From Novosphingobium cyanobacteriorum (lineage in GTDB: Bacteria > Pseudomonadota > Alphaproteobacteria > Sphingomonadales > Sphingomonadaceae), in NCBI RefSeq assembly GCF_029436685.1, contig NZ_JAROCY010000009.1, forward strand, positions 1 to 64,000: DNA of 64,000 nt, read 5' to 3'. Of the stretch, positions 16,895 to 26,166 are shown one piece after another. The translations under genes were made by a program, and so were the position numbers. The first letter of the stretch is position 1, and the number at the start of each line of letters is the position of its first letter. Below the pieces are notes generated by a model, which was given only the letters and a program-made list of their open reading frames with translations, searched no databases and had not been told where the DNA came from.

Positions 16895-17275
16895 ATGGCA
16901 ACAATGAGCGGGGACTGTGCTGTTATGAAATCGCGACGCGGACATGTCGATCGGCGTGCAGGTGTCCGCAGCAGGATCGAGCTATCGGGTAGTTTGCGGC
17001 CACCAAGCGGCCAGGCGCACGAGGTTCTGCTCGTCGACGTTTCGGAACATGGATGCAGGATCAGCGGCTATGAAGGACCGGTGATCGTGGGTGCGCCCGC
17101 AGTCCTGCGGATTGGCGCGCACGCTGAACAGTCTGTCTGGATGCGCTGGCGCGAAGGCGATGCGGCGGGGCTGGAGTTTTCGAGGATGCTCGCGTCCCGA
17201 TCAATCGCCGCTTTGGCTGAAAGTGTCGGGACGAGGTGCGAGCTCGTTCATGCGGGCACTGGCGGACAGAGATAA
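16895..17275 (+). CDS. PilZ-domain protein (putative cyclic-di-GMP receptor)
   Basis: A 126-residue protein with a single PilZ fold. The c-di-GMP signature RxxxR appears as DRRAGVRSRIEL near residues 18-30, and the D/NxSxxG box as LVDVSEHGCRISG near 47-60. The later strands (VWMRWREGDAAGLEF) match the PilZ W...G(A)GLEF ending. It likely acts in the cytoplasm as a c-di-GMP effector or plain PilZ adaptor. The ATG at 16895 has GGA upstream; in-frame ATGs at 16904 and 16925 are alternatives. A possible micro-ORF follows on the same strand. A GGDEF cyclase lies at 40.8 kb. Confidence 0.85.
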   Translation: MATMSGDCAVMKSRRGHVDRRAGVRSRIELSGSLRPPSGQAHEVLLVDVSEHGCRISGYEGPVIVGAPAVLRIGAHAEQSVWMRWREGDAAGLEFSRMLASRSIAALAESVGTRCELVHAGTGGQR

Positions 17276-17318
17276 TCTCGACCGATTTCTTGATATTGCT
17301 GGATTTTCAGGAGCCGTG

Positions 17319-17447
17319 ATGACCTTGGAGCATGGTATCCATGACCAGGTGACGATCGACCTGAACGGTGACCTCAGGTCCGATCTTGTCATCCATGTCC
17401 AAACCGTAGACGGCATGCCCCCCTCGACGGCTGATCTCATCGTGTAG
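17319..17447 (+). CDS. possible 42-aa protein downstream of PilZ gene
   Basis: A 42-codon frame (MTLEHGIHDQVTIDLNGDL...) whose ATG at 17319 is preceded by CAGGAG with ideal 5-base spacing. The product is acidic and beta-like (VTIDLNGDLRSDLVIHVQTVDG). It starts 43 bases after the PilZ stop on the same strand and could be co-transcribed. No homologue is known to me. The good ribosome-binding site is the main support. Confidence 0.4.
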   Translation: MTLEHGIHDQVTIDLNGDLRSDLVIHVQTVDGMPPSTADLIV

Positions 17448-17508
17448 CAGTCCGACTATCCTTCTTGCATGCCGGGACCCGCCTTCCGCCCTCGTGGCGG
17501 CCATGCAG

Positions 17509-18150
17509 TCAAGGAGAGGCGGCCTGCCGCACGAAGCGCAGCTCGCTCGCACCACGGTGCATTCTCAGCTCGTTGGGCAACAAGTCAACCGCAATGCCCG
17601 TGAAGTCGATAACACCAAGGTCATTGGGAACAAGAACAACGCGGATCGCGCAAGGATCGCTACAGTCGAGAGGAAAACGAGGCGATTCCAGGTGGTAAAC
17701 GGGCTCGGACAGCTCGATCCAGCGCGGTGTCCGGCGCTCCTCTGCAGGCAACCCCCAACCCTGTTCCTGCGTGTATCCAGCGATCGGCTCGCCAGCACCG
17801 AACCCGACGAGAATGTCCACGCCCGCTATGCCGCGACCATTTGGCCAGGTGACTTGCACCATTGGCGAACCGGGGGTTCGGGCGCTGCTTGAGACAAGCC
17901 GAAAGACCGGCGCGACGGGCTTTGGCTGCGTCGTCAAGTCAACCTGGCGGTCACGGCGCAGCCAGCTTCCTTCGGCGCGCTCGTCCAATGCGCCATAGGC
18001 AAGAATGTACGCAAACCGCCCATCGGCGCGCAACTGCAGCTCGCCTGCCGCGTCGGGCATTCCTTCGAGCCGATAAGTGCCAGCGATTTCGTCAGGCGGT
18101 GTGCCCGCTGCGAGCAAAAGGGAGCCAAGCAATGCCAGCAAGACGCGCAT
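17509..18150 (-). CDS. secreted hypothetical protein, 213 aa
   Basis: Starts with a clear signal peptide (MRVLLALLGSLLLAAGTPPDE). The mature part is beta-rich: DEIAGTYRLEGMPDAAGELQLRADGRFAYILAYGALDERAEGSWLRRDRQVDLTT resembles small periplasmic proteins with a lipocalin-like or G-x-W-type barrel that begin with GTY and end strands in EGSW. Two cysteines (DCSDPC) may form a disulfide. GGGGAG lies 11 bases before the ATG at 18150. An in-frame extension to 18540 is open but not protein-like. Function unknown, probably periplasmic. Confidence 0.7.
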   Translation of the reverse strand: MRVLLALLGSLLLAAGTPPDEIAGTYRLEGMPDAAGELQLRADGRFAYILAYGALDERAEGSWLRRDRQVDLTTQPKPVAPVFRLVSSSARTPGSPMVQVTWPNGRGIAGVDILVGFGAGEPIAGYTQEQGWGLPAEERRTPRWIELSEPVYHLESPRFPLDCSDPCAIRVVLVPNDLGVIDFTGIAVDLLPNELRMHRGASELRFVRQAASP

Positions 18151-18859
18151 GCTATCATCATGCTCCCCTGCACACGAATGGGCCAGTCCAAAGTGTCGCC
18201 GAGCGCGCAGGCACAGCCGATGCTCAACCCGGTCGGTGCCCAACCTTGCAGGGATTTTAAGGACCCGGTGCCGATCGGCGATCTCGCAGGGAACAGGCCC
18301 AGTGCCCTGCATCAATCGGACAAGAATCCTAGCCGGACACGTGTGCCCGGACGCCTCGTCATTCGGGATCGATCCAACCAGATCAGGGGGAACGTCAAGG
18401 CGAACCTTTCGCGGATTGTCTGAACTTGCGACAAGGGGGCACCGGCGCCGGCTCGGCGATACCATAGTGCTGGCGGCTGGGTCGACGCAGGCTTGGCTGG
18501 TCGCGCCCGCAAGGCCGTGGGCGTGGATTGTTGTTGCCAAACCATTCGGCTCTCAACCGCCGCAGCACCCAATCGGTCGCATGGCCTCGTTCGGGCAGCC
18601 ACCATCTCGTGCTTGAACGCACTGCACAATCCGGCCCCTTCCGTGGTGTCCGCCTGCGCCTGAAGGTCGGCTGAAGCCTGTCAAAGCGGGCGCAACCTGG
18701 CGGTCACTTGAACTGGTCCTCGATCAGAAGCTCCCCAAGTGCTGGGGCATTGCTGGGCGGATCGTGACAAGGTGCGGCTTTGGGCTATCGCGCTGCGAGA
18801 TCTGACCGGCCGGGCGGGAAGGGGGGCGATTGGCCCCCGGGCCTCAGGCCTATACGCCC
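18151..18859. other. gene-free stretch with hairpin
   Basis: About 700 bp between the secreted-protein gene start and the RTX gene end. No coding sequence is supported. A GC hairpin at 18822-18838 is listed separately. Confidence 0.4.
18822..18838 (-). terminator. GC hairpin downstream of the large RTX gene
   Basis: GGGGGC (18822-18827) and GCCCCC (18833-18838) form a stem with a 5-base loop, 22 bases past the RTX stop. The minus-strand sequence after it is CCTTCC without a T-run. It may act as a transcript end. Confidence 0.35.
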
Positions 18860-21307
18860 CTAGATCAGCACAAAGTCCGCCGCGTCCAGGACGGGTCTGG
18901 TCGACAGCAGGGCAATCTGGACCTGACTCTGGCCGCCGACGCCATCAGCATCGTAGTACAATGCACCCGTGGCCTGGTTGTAGATCAAATGCTGTGTGGC
19001 CGCGGCAGCGGCAGTGCCAAGGGCGAAGGCATTTGCCGATATGCCCCCAGGAGCGCTGCCGGAAAAAGCGGTGAAAACGCTCCGGCTCAGGGCGATTTCG
19101 TCGATTCCGTGCTCGAAATCCTTGATCGTGTCCTTGCTCGCGGAAGATTCCAGGGTATCGAAACCGAACAGGTCCGCATCTCCACCGCCAGTCAGGTTGT
19201 CGGCTCCCAGCCCCCCCCAAAGACTGTCAGTACCTAGACCACCCGAGATGATGTCCTTGCCAGCGAGACCCCAAAGATGGTTGGCCCCGGCGTTGCCGAT
19301 GACGGTGTTGGCCAAGGCATTGCCAGTCCCATCCAGATCGCCTGCACCCGTCAGGGTCAGCTTCTCGAGATTGTCTGCGAGGATGAAGGCAATCGAAGCC
19401 TTGACCGTGTCCGTCCCTGCGCCGGCGCTTTCGCTGACGACATCGCCTGGATCGTCCACCACGTAGGTGTCATTGCCCATGCCGCCGAACAATGCATCTG
19501 CCCCGCCCTTGCCATCCAGCGTGTCATTCCCGTCGAGGCCATAAAGGTGATTGGCGCCCGCGTTGCCGGTAAGAGAGTTGGCGAGTGCGTTGCCGGTTCC
19601 TTCGAGACTGTCACCACCCGTCAGCACGAGCTTCTCGACATTCTCGCCCAAGATGTAGCTGAAGCCGACGTTTACGGTATCGGTTCCTTCATCGGCCTTC
19701 TCGGCGACAACATCGTAAAGGGTATCCACCGTGTAGGTGTCATTTCCCTTGCCACCAACCATCAAATCGGCACCAGCCTTGCCGTCGATCTTGTCGTTGC
19801 CATCCATGCCTTCCATGCGATTGTTCGCATCGTTGCCGGTCAACGTGTCTGCAAAGGCCGAACCGACCAGATTCTCGATCGAAACGAGCTTGTCGACGCC
19901 TGCTGCAGAACCGGTGTTCTGCAGGCCTGTCAGAAGCAGGCTGACCTTCACCGCTCCTGCTGCATCGTCGTAGACTGCGGTGTCGCTGCCCACGCCTCCA
20001 TCAAGCGTATCGTTGCCGGCGCCGCCATTCAGCCTGTCGTTCCCGGCAAGGCCGTTGAGCACGTCGCTACCTGCCAGGCCGTTCAGGACATCATCAAATG
20101 CGGTGCCATTGAGTTTGTCGTTGCCCGAGCTGCCGCTGATTATGGAAAGATTGAAAGCTTGCGCACTGACCGCCCAGCCATCCTCGCTATTGCCGATGAA
20201 CTGCGAGACGTAGCCACCGCCCGAAAGGCCGACGAGATGGACATTTCGTTGAATATCGGCAGGCGATATCTCGAAGGACGTCCCAAGCGGTGCTCCGTCC
20301 GCTGCGATCTTCTGCCCCATGATCGACGAACCATCAGGCGCAATCCAGGAAACCACGAGCTCTCCGGCACCGTTGAGCGCTATATCCGCGTTGGAGAGCT
20401 GACCGGATGAGTGGGTCGTGACAAGTGTAGGGCTGTTACGGGCAGCGCCTGCGGCATTGAACGTCTGGACATAGATCGAGGATTCCCCGTTCTGGCGCCA
20501 TGCCAGCCATTCGACAGCGAAGCCGCCGTCGGGCAGGGCCACTATTCCATCATGCCAGAACGTGGCCCCGAATTCGGTGGAGTGATCAATGGTGACAACC
20601 GCTCCGCCATTCTTGAAATCGCGGTCGTAGATCTGCAGCTTGAAGGATGCTTCGTTGATGGGAGCGACGATCGTTTCAGACCAGCCAACAACCACGCGCC
20701 CGTCAGCCAGCTGGGCGACCTCGGGGAAGCTGACATCCGTTGCCTCGCTGAGATTGAGAAGCTCGATGCCTGGACCGAGATTCGCCCCAGTCTGGTCGAG
20801 ATGCTGCGCGATCAGACCCTGTCCGCGCCCGACAACGAAATCTTCGGAGACAATCCAGAACGAGCCATCCGCTGCAGGAAGGATCCGGGGAGATTCGCTG
20901 GAAGGAAAGCTGTCTGAGTAAGTGGCCACTGGGAACGTGCCGCCCAGCGCTTGTCCGGTGCTGTCGAAGGTCCGGGCCAGTACCCCGTTCCCATTGAAGC
21001 CGGCATAGTTCTGATCCCACGCCACGACGAAGTGGCCGTCAGCAAGGCCCGACACGGCGACATTCGATTTTGCCGAGTAAGGGACATTGCCCGGCCCCTG
21101 GTCGACGATTATCTCAGCACCGACCGGTGTACCGAAACTGTCGAAGCGTTGTGCACGAACCGCCGCCGTGTAGCCGTCATTGCTGTCGATCCAGACAACC
21201 ACATAGCCCCCGTCGGCCAGGGCGGCGATCTCACCTTCTTGTTCGGAATGCGGTCCATCGAGATCGGCATTATGCCACTCGGATCCGGACTTGACGATGG
21301 CAGTCAT
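18860..21307 (-). CDS. large secreted RTX protein
   Basis: An 815-residue protein in three parts. Residues ~1-390 contain repeated ALADGGYVVVW / GLADGHFVVAW / QLADGRVVVGW / ALPDGGFAVEW units, a beta-propeller-like repeat seen at the start of many alphaproteobacterial RTX proteins. Residues ~395-715 hold GGxGxDxL nonapeptides interleaved with longer GNALANxLxGNAGANHLYGLDGNDTLDGKGGAD units. The C-terminal ~100 residues (DTIKDFEHGIDEIALSRSVF, LYYDADGVGGQSQVQIALL) match the M10 C-terminal domain with the type I secretion signal. There is no N-terminal signal peptide. The ATG at 21307 has GGGAG upstream. The LuxR-type gene lies upstream on the same strand. Likely a surface or biofilm protein; no enzymatic motif seen. 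Confidence 0.9.
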   Translation of the reverse strand: MTAIVKSGSEWHNADLDGPHSEQEGEIAALADGGYVVVWIDSNDGYTAAVRAQRFDSFGTPVGAEIIVDQGPGNVPYSAKSNVAVSGLADGHFVVAWDQNYAGFNGNGVLARTFDSTGQALGGTFPVATYSDSFPSSESPRILPAADGSFWIVSEDFVVGRGQGLIAQHLDQTGANLGPGIELLNLSEATDVSFPEVAQLADGRVVVGWSETIVAPINEASFKLQIYDRDFKNGGAVVTIDHSTEFGATFWHDGIVALPDGGFAVEWLAWRQNGESSIYVQTFNAAGAARNSPTLVTTHSSGQLSNADIALNGAGELVVSWIAPDGSSIMGQKIAADGAPLGTSFEISPADIQRNVHLVGLSGGGYVSQFIGNSEDGWAVSAQAFNLSIISGSSGNDKLNGTAFDDVLNGLAGSDVLNGLAGNDRLNGGAGNDTLDGGVGSDTAVYDDAAGAVKVSLLLTGLQNTGSAAGVDKLVSIENLVGSAFADTLTGNDANNRMEGMDGNDKIDGKAGADLMVGGKGNDTYTVDTLYDVVAEKADEGTDTVNVGFSYILGENVEKLVLTGGDSLEGTGNALANSLTGNAGANHLYGLDGNDTLDGKGGADALFGGMGNDTYVVDDPGDVVSESAGAGTDTVKASIAFILADNLEKLTLTGAGDLDGTGNALANTVIGNAGANHLWGLAGKDIISGGLGTDSLWGGLGADNLTGGGDADLFGFDTLESSASKDTIKDFEHGIDEIALSRSVFTAFSGSAPGGISANAFALGTAAAAATQHLIYNQATGALYYDADGVGGQSQVQIALLSTRPVLDAADFVLI

Positions 21308-21454
21308 GACAGTTCTCCCGTTCCAGACCGATGGCTTGCGCCGTTTGGGGCCTCGCGCGACGTTCGATGCGCAAAGCCGTGCCTGCGAGGTCGTTGTGAT
21401 GCGGGATAGGCCAACAGGCCGAATGCGCCATACTCAGATGGGTAGAAACCGGCT

Positions 21455-22579
21455 CTATCCATCAAGATTCTGAATCAAGCGAACCAGAGCTGTCTGATTT
21501 CTTACATCGGCTTTGCTGAGAATCCGCCGCATATGTACACGGGCTGTCGAATACGTTTGCTGGGACTGATTCGCTGCCATGCGTAGGTCCAGATCATTTT
21601 CGTAGAATGCTTTCAGTAATCTTGACTCCGTCGGGGTCAGGACGAAAAGGCTATCGGCCTTTTGGAGTGCTGTTCGAGGATACTTGAGGGGGCGCTCTAC
21701 AATATGAACAACGGTTCTTGCCGCGAAATGCTGCAAATAAGTCTCGGTTCGGGGGAGGTAATCGATAGTCAATATCCAGTCAGGGTTGCCTGATGGGCGA
21801 GGTACGGCGAGCACGCTTCCTCCGCCCAGCGGGGAGTCAATCGCCATGGCATTGGCGATCGTCACGGCAATGCGATTGGAATCTTCTTGTCTGGTGCCAT
21901 GAAGGCGTCTTCCAGTAGACCTCAAACCGTCGTTTTCGGCCAGGACTGCCTCTGCCCCTTCATTTTGCGCAATTATGAGACCACGGGGGTCAAGAAGCAA
22001 CGTCGGCATCTTCTCGTACGAGGTCATTGGGGGACGCACCGCAAGCAGCGTTGCTCGTTCGATATGCCGAAACAGCAGGCGCAACAGGTCCAGCTGCTCA
22101 GGTTCGAAACAACTCCTGGTGTTCGGCAGGTTGATGGATATGCCCAACGTCAGGTGTTCGTTTGGCGCAGTGTAGCAAACGGCGTTATGTCCAGACCCGA
22201 GCTGCCCGGCGACAAAATGCATGTATGGATCATCCTGCAAGGATCGACCGAGCCTGGACAAGGCATCGCGGCTTTCTGCGAAGCCGGCGCTCGGGTTCCG
22301 CGCTGCGTAGGTCAGCAGCGGATCGTTCTGAAATTGATGCTCTCGATACTCCTCGACACCGTCAAGAAACTGACCGCTGTCCACGCCGAAGAATTCTGCC
22401 TTGGAATAACATTTGGACGCCAGGTCAACGGCTGAAAAGACAATGTAGCGACTTCCGGTCCGGGTCCGGATCTGTTCCAGGACTCGCCGCCATGCACGTT
22501 CGTCATGTGGTGATTTATAGATTTCCTCGATCAGGCGAGATAGTCCCTCGTCAAAGGTCATGTCAGCCAGCCAATCCAA
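21455..22579 (-). CDS. LuxR-type transcriptional regulator
   Basis: A 374-residue regulator with a C-terminal HTH_LuxR domain at ~310-370 (LTPTESRLLKAFYENDLDLRMAANQSQQTYSTARVHMRRILSKADVRNQTALVRLI), including the T-x-x-E start and V-x-x-H-x-x-x-I-L-x-K recognition helix. The N-terminal ~290 residues have no acyl-homoserine lactone domain signature and resemble the PAS-like sensor region of proteobacterial helix-turn-helix regulators of this length. It sits 150 bp upstream of, and co-directional with, the large RTX gene, which makes that gene a plausible target. The ligand is unknown. Confidence 0.85.
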   Translation of the reverse strand: MDWLADMTFDEGLSRLIEEIYKSPHDERAWRRVLEQIRTRTGSRYIVFSAVDLASKCYSKAEFFGVDSGQFLDGVEEYREHQFQNDPLLTYAARNPSAGFAESRDALSRLGRSLQDDPYMHFVAGQLGSGHNAVCYTAPNEHLTLGISINLPNTRSCFEPEQLDLLRLLFRHIERATLLAVRPPMTSYEKMPTLLLDPRGLIIAQNEGAEAVLAENDGLRSTGRRLHGTRQEDSNRIAVTIANAMAIDSPLGGGSVLAVPRPSGNPDWILTIDYLPRTETYLQHFAARTVVHIVERPLKYPRTALQKADSLFVLTPTESRLLKAFYENDLDLRMAANQSQQTYSTARVHMRRILSKADVRNQTALVRLIQNLDG

Positions 22580-23534
22580 GTGTTCAATGCGGGACGTCCG
22601 TATTGGATACTGGAAAAGGCAAAGACATGCGCTGAGGATTTTCCATACCCAACTGGGTAGTGTTCCTTGGCAAGCCTAAAGGGAACTGGCGGTCGCTGTG
22701 CACGCTGCACGCGCCGCCGACGACATCTGCCTGGCAATGCTACTGTCCAGAGTTGATCGAGCGTAGTCAGGTCGGACCTGCTGCCTGGTGGGCCTTGCAT
22801 CGCTGGTGCCGATCTTCTTCCTCGGCGCCGGCTTTGGCAAAGTCATCACCCGACCACCCGGGGCTCGATGACGAAGCCGGGACTGCGCCCTGTTACGACG
22901 ACGTCAGCCACACAGCTTCGTGCTTTCGACATTATCCTTGATACAGGGGCGTTGGGTCTTCTTGCTCCTGAGTCTGGCGGGCGCTGCGATCGGCACGCTT
23001 GTGCCAGGCCGAGCACGGGGGTGGCAGGTGCCGGAACAGCAAGGCATTGACTTGCCTCATGGGGCTACGTCCTTGTTCGGCTCATGCCGACCGAGCTGCG
23101 TCGGGCAGGATGACGTTGCGGCCAAGCCGCATGGTCGTCGCCCTCGTGACGCCTGAATGACGTCCCATTTTGGCGCTACGGTGCCTCACGATCCGGCAAG
23201 TCGAGCAGCATCGCTTGGAGGCAAAGGCACGATGGCAGGGATTATAATTGCAGAAGAAACCAGTTTGGAGGTGATTGAAGCGCTTGCGCGTACAAACGCA
23301 GGTTGCGGCAGCGGCAAGATTGACCTAACTTTTCAATGTGTGGGCGTTGCCCTGCACCGAGGCCTGAGAACCTCGTGTTGAGTGCGGACTTCCCTTGCCG
23401 TTTTCCGACGGCCGGATCGCCAATGTGCATGTCCAAGCCCGAAAGGGCCAAAGACATTGGCGCACGTCTCAATCGTGTTCTCAGGATCCGGCTCATTGCC
23501 GGGGGACCTCGTCCACGAAGGCCCTGGCATCTTC
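22580..23534. other. intergenic region upstream of fecI-like gene
   Basis: About 950 bp without a clear gene. One 49-codon frame at 23232-23381 (MAGIIIAEETSLEVIEAL...) has AAAGG just before its ATG and reads plausibly, but nothing else supports it. The fecI promoter should lie at the right end. Confidence 0.3.
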
Positions 23535-24101
23535 ATGACGCAATCGACCAGTCCGACATCGAGCCTGCAGGAACAATCGGGAGAGGCACTTGTCGCATGC
23601 GCGGCTGCGTCCATACCGGATCTGGAAACGCTTTATCGCGAACACAGGTTGCCGTTGCTCCGGCGCCTAGTACGCAAGGCCGGGATCGAACGAGCAGAAG
23701 ACCTCGTCCAGCAGGTATTCCTGCGACTTGTCCGCCGCGAATCCCGGGAAGCACCGATCGAAGCGCCCGCCGGCTATCTTGCCGCAGCAGCAGCCAACGC
23801 GTTGCGCGATCTGGAGCGTTCCGCGCGCCGTAGTGAAACTGCGCATCATGTCCCGCTTGACGAAGAAGATCCGGCTGGAATCGATCCAGTTCGCCATCTC
23901 GAGGCTCGCGATCGCCTGATGCGGATCGACAACGCACTGGCCAGAATGAAGCCGTTGACCCGTGAGATCTTCCTTGCCCGCAGGCTGGATGGCTATAGCT
24001 ATGCCGAAATCGCGCAGAAGACAGGGCTGAGCGTGCGAGGGGTCGAGAAACAGATGGCGCGGGCACTTGTCCAGCTGAGCCGGTTCAGGAGCGACGCATG
24101 A
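23535..24101 (+). CDS. fecI: ECF sigma factor, FecI type
   Basis: A 188-residue extracytoplasmic-function sigma factor. Region 2 is at ~28-90 (LETLYREHRLPLLRRLVRKAGIERAEDLVQQVFLRLVRR) and region 4 at ~135-185 (ARMKPLTREIFLARRLDGYSYAEIAQKTGLSVRGVEKQMARALVQL), the latter with the typical FecI recognition helix. The stop overlaps the ATG of the fecR-like gene by four bases (ATGA). In FecIRA systems it is released on ligand binding to an STN-containing TonB receptor and transcribes that receptor gene. The likely partner receptor starts at 28039, beyond a toxin-antitoxin module. Confidence 0.93.
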   Translation: MTQSTSPTSSLQEQSGEALVACAAASIPDLETLYREHRLPLLRRLVRKAGIERAEDLVQQVFLRLVRRESREAPIEAPAGYLAAAAANALRDLERSARRSETAHHVPLDEEDPAGIDPVRHLEARDRLMRIDNALARMKPLTREIFLARRLDGYSYAEIAQKTGLSVRGVEKQMARALVQLSRFRSDA

Positions 24102-25078
24102 CGGGGCGTAAGTCAGTGCCCGTTGCCATTCGCGAGGAAGCCGCACAGTGGTTCGCCCGCAATGAGGCTCTCGAAGGTGCCGCCCCTAGCCGAGCCTTTG
24201 AGGAATGGCTTGCGCGCGACCTGCGCCACCGACTTGCCTATGCTGAAATCGAGCGCGATTGGCACGAGAGCCTTGCGCTCGCCCAGTCTGCCCATGGCCG
24301 CCAGCGCCAGTTGACGCCGGCCCCGTTACTGATGCGTCGCAGCACCCACTTCACGATGGCAACGCTCGCCTGCTTTGCTCTGGTCGGACTTATCTCGGTT
24401 CACTTCTCCAACCATATTCCGCTCGTGGGGATCGGCGGCCCGGTCGAGGCCCGCACATTTGATACGGCCCCTGGTCGGCAACATTCCTGGCGGCTGGCCG
24501 ATGGTTCGATGCTCACTCTGGCAGAATCAAGTCACGCGCGCAGCAGTTTCGATGCAAGCGCAAGGCGCGTCGAGATTCTTGCCGGTAGCGCAAGGCTCGA
24601 AGTGGCCGAAGGGGATGAAAGGCCGCTTGAAGTTCGTGCGGGCGCACTGGTCGCCCGCACGAAGCACGCGACGCTCGACGTTGCTGCTGCGCCCGGAGCG
24701 GCACGTATCCGGGTCCTGAGCGGTAAAGTGAAAGGCGAAAGCCCTGATGCGCCATCGCATGACCTCGGACCGGGCGAAGAGCTGGGTGCTGCATCCCAAT
24801 CTGGCCCGGCCGCCAGTGCTGTTGCGGTGCCGACCAACCAAATGCTTTCAGGGAATGGACTTACCTTGGGGCGGGCCGTCGCCCTGCTCAATGCACGGAA
24901 TTCTGTGCAGTTGCGCCTTGGCGATCCCGGTCTCGACCATTTTATGCTCGCCGGCGCATTTCGTAGTGATGATCCAGAAGAGTTCGCAAGGGCCGTCGCG
25001 ATTGCTGCGGGTCTCGATGTCGTACGGGAAAGCAATGGTGTCCTGCTCCTCTTGCTGCACAAGAGGAGCAACGGATAA
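24098..25078 (+). CDS. fecR: anti-sigma regulator, FecR type
   Basis: A 326-residue inner-membrane sigma regulator. The cytoplasmic N-terminal DUF4880 helix bundle (REEAAQWFARNEALEGAAPSRAFEEWLARDLRHRLAYAEIERDW) is followed by one transmembrane helix at ~85-103 (FTMATLACFALVGLISVHF). A periplasmic FecR domain lies at ~118-210 (FDTAPGRQHSWRLADGSMLTLAESSHARSSF, RRVEILAGSARLEV). The C-terminal ~75 residues form an STN-like module that would contact the receptor signalling domain. It is translationally coupled to fecI. It should transmit the receptor signal to FecI. Confidence 0.93.
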   Translation: MTGRKSVPVAIREEAAQWFARNEALEGAAPSRAFEEWLARDLRHRLAYAEIERDWHESLALAQSAHGRQRQLTPAPLLMRRSTHFTMATLACFALVGLISVHFSNHIPLVGIGGPVEARTFDTAPGRQHSWRLADGSMLTLAESSHARSSFDASARRVEILAGSARLEVAEGDERPLEVRAGALVARTKHATLDVAAAPGAARIRVLSGKVKGESPDAPSHDLGPGEELGAASQSGPAASAVAVPTNQMLSGNGLTLGRAVALLNARNSVQLRLGDPGLDHFMLAGAFRSDDPEEFARAVAIAAGLDVVRESNGVLLLLLHKRSNG

Positions 25079-25811
25079 CGAAACACCAAGCAGGACATCC
25101 GCGTCTGCAGGCACCAGTTTCATGGACAAGAATTCGCCATGATGGGCTCAGGTGTTCGAATCACGCAAGCGACACCGCCTGCTTCAAGGTGCTTTCCCCA
25201 AGAAAATCTTTAGCTCGCTACCAATGGATGTTAGCCTTGATGTGCCAATTTTGCGTGCTTAAAGCGCTTTCGATCAGTTTGCGGTACTAGACTAAGTCGC
25301 ACCCACGATGGCCTTGCTGATGAACCTTCTTGGGTCTGCGCTTTACCGACGGCAGCGAACACCGCGAAGTCCGGGTCAACAAGCGCGAGAACAAAATCGG
25401 ACTGCGAACTCCTGCCGAGCTCGGGGCCTAACGTATCTCCCGGCTGATGGAGCGGCGCTTCGAGGTCATTCGCCCCGCCCGAAGGATCAAGATATCGTCC
25501 CGGCAGCCCACTAGCGGGGGCCGCTTCCATGACTCCTGCCGGCCTCGATCCACGCCTTCATGTCCTTGGCGTGCGGGGAATGCCGAACGCGTCGCCATAA
25601 GGATGAGCGCGAAAACCGATACGATCCATGCCGTGCTTGGAAACCGGCAACACGTTTCAGCCCTTCTGTGTCATGTCTGCGGGAGAGAGCCCGTCCGGTG
25701 CGATCGAGCTGCAAGTTGCCGTGCTGCGACAAACACCGGTGCCCGCCATGCGGTCACTTGAATGCCGCAAAAAATGACGCTATACCACGTCAGAATTCAT
25801 GGAGATTTGTG
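25079..25811. other. mostly gene-free DNA with one ORF fragment
   Basis: About 730 bp between fecR and the antitoxin gene. A 33-codon stretch at 25330-25431 reads LRFTDGSEHREVRVNKRENKIGLRTPAEL before a stop and looks like a fragment of a former protein. It lacks an upstream start. No other gene is supported. This DNA may have arrived with the toxin-antitoxin module. Confidence 0.35.
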
Positions 25812-26162
25812 ATGGCGATTGAGAACTACGCCGACAATGGCGCATTCGCTCCGCGCAAGATCGTCCATGCGCTGCGCACCACCAGCGACGAACTCGCTCG
25901 CTCGCTCGGCCTCGGCAAGGACGCTATCCAGCGCAAGGACCGGATCGCTTCCGATCGTACCCAGCGCCGCCTTCGCCAGATGGTCGAGGTGCTCAACAAG
26001 GTCGAACCGCGCTTCGGGTCGGCCTTGCTGGCCTATGCCTGGTACCGCTCCGAGCCGCTGCCGGGCTTCTCGGGCCAGACCGCAATGCAGCTGGTGCAGA
26101 GCAACCGGGCCGATGACGTGCTGACCTTTATCGACGCCGTCGACGCCGGCATTAACGCCTAG
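25812..26162 (+). CDS. antitoxin of a Xre-RES module (MbcA/ParS/Xre type)
   Basis: A 116-residue antitoxin. The N-terminal half is a Xre-like HTH (RKIVHALRTTSDELARSLGLGKDAIQRKDRIASDRTQRRLRQMVEVL). The C-terminal MbcA/ParS toxin-binding domain (PRFGSALLAYAWYRSEPLPGFSGQTAMQLVQSNRADDVLTFIDAVDAG) carries the family GxTAxxLV...G/R..V..yl..i..G pattern. GGAG lies 8 bases before the ATG at 25812. The toxin gene starts 4 bases after the stop. It should neutralise the toxin and autorepress the operon. It is shorter at the N terminus than many family members. Confidence 0.9.
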   Translation: MAIENYADNGAFAPRKIVHALRTTSDELARSLGLGKDAIQRKDRIASDRTQRRLRQMVEVLNKVEPRFGSALLAYAWYRSEPLPGFSGQTAMQLVQSNRADDVLTFIDAVDAGINA

Positions 26163-26166
26163 GCGC

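Noticed and set aside
19277..20410. 377-codon plus-strand frame opposite the large RTX gene
   Set aside because: It is the mirror of the nonapeptide repeats; the minus-strand protein has clear RTX and secretion domains.
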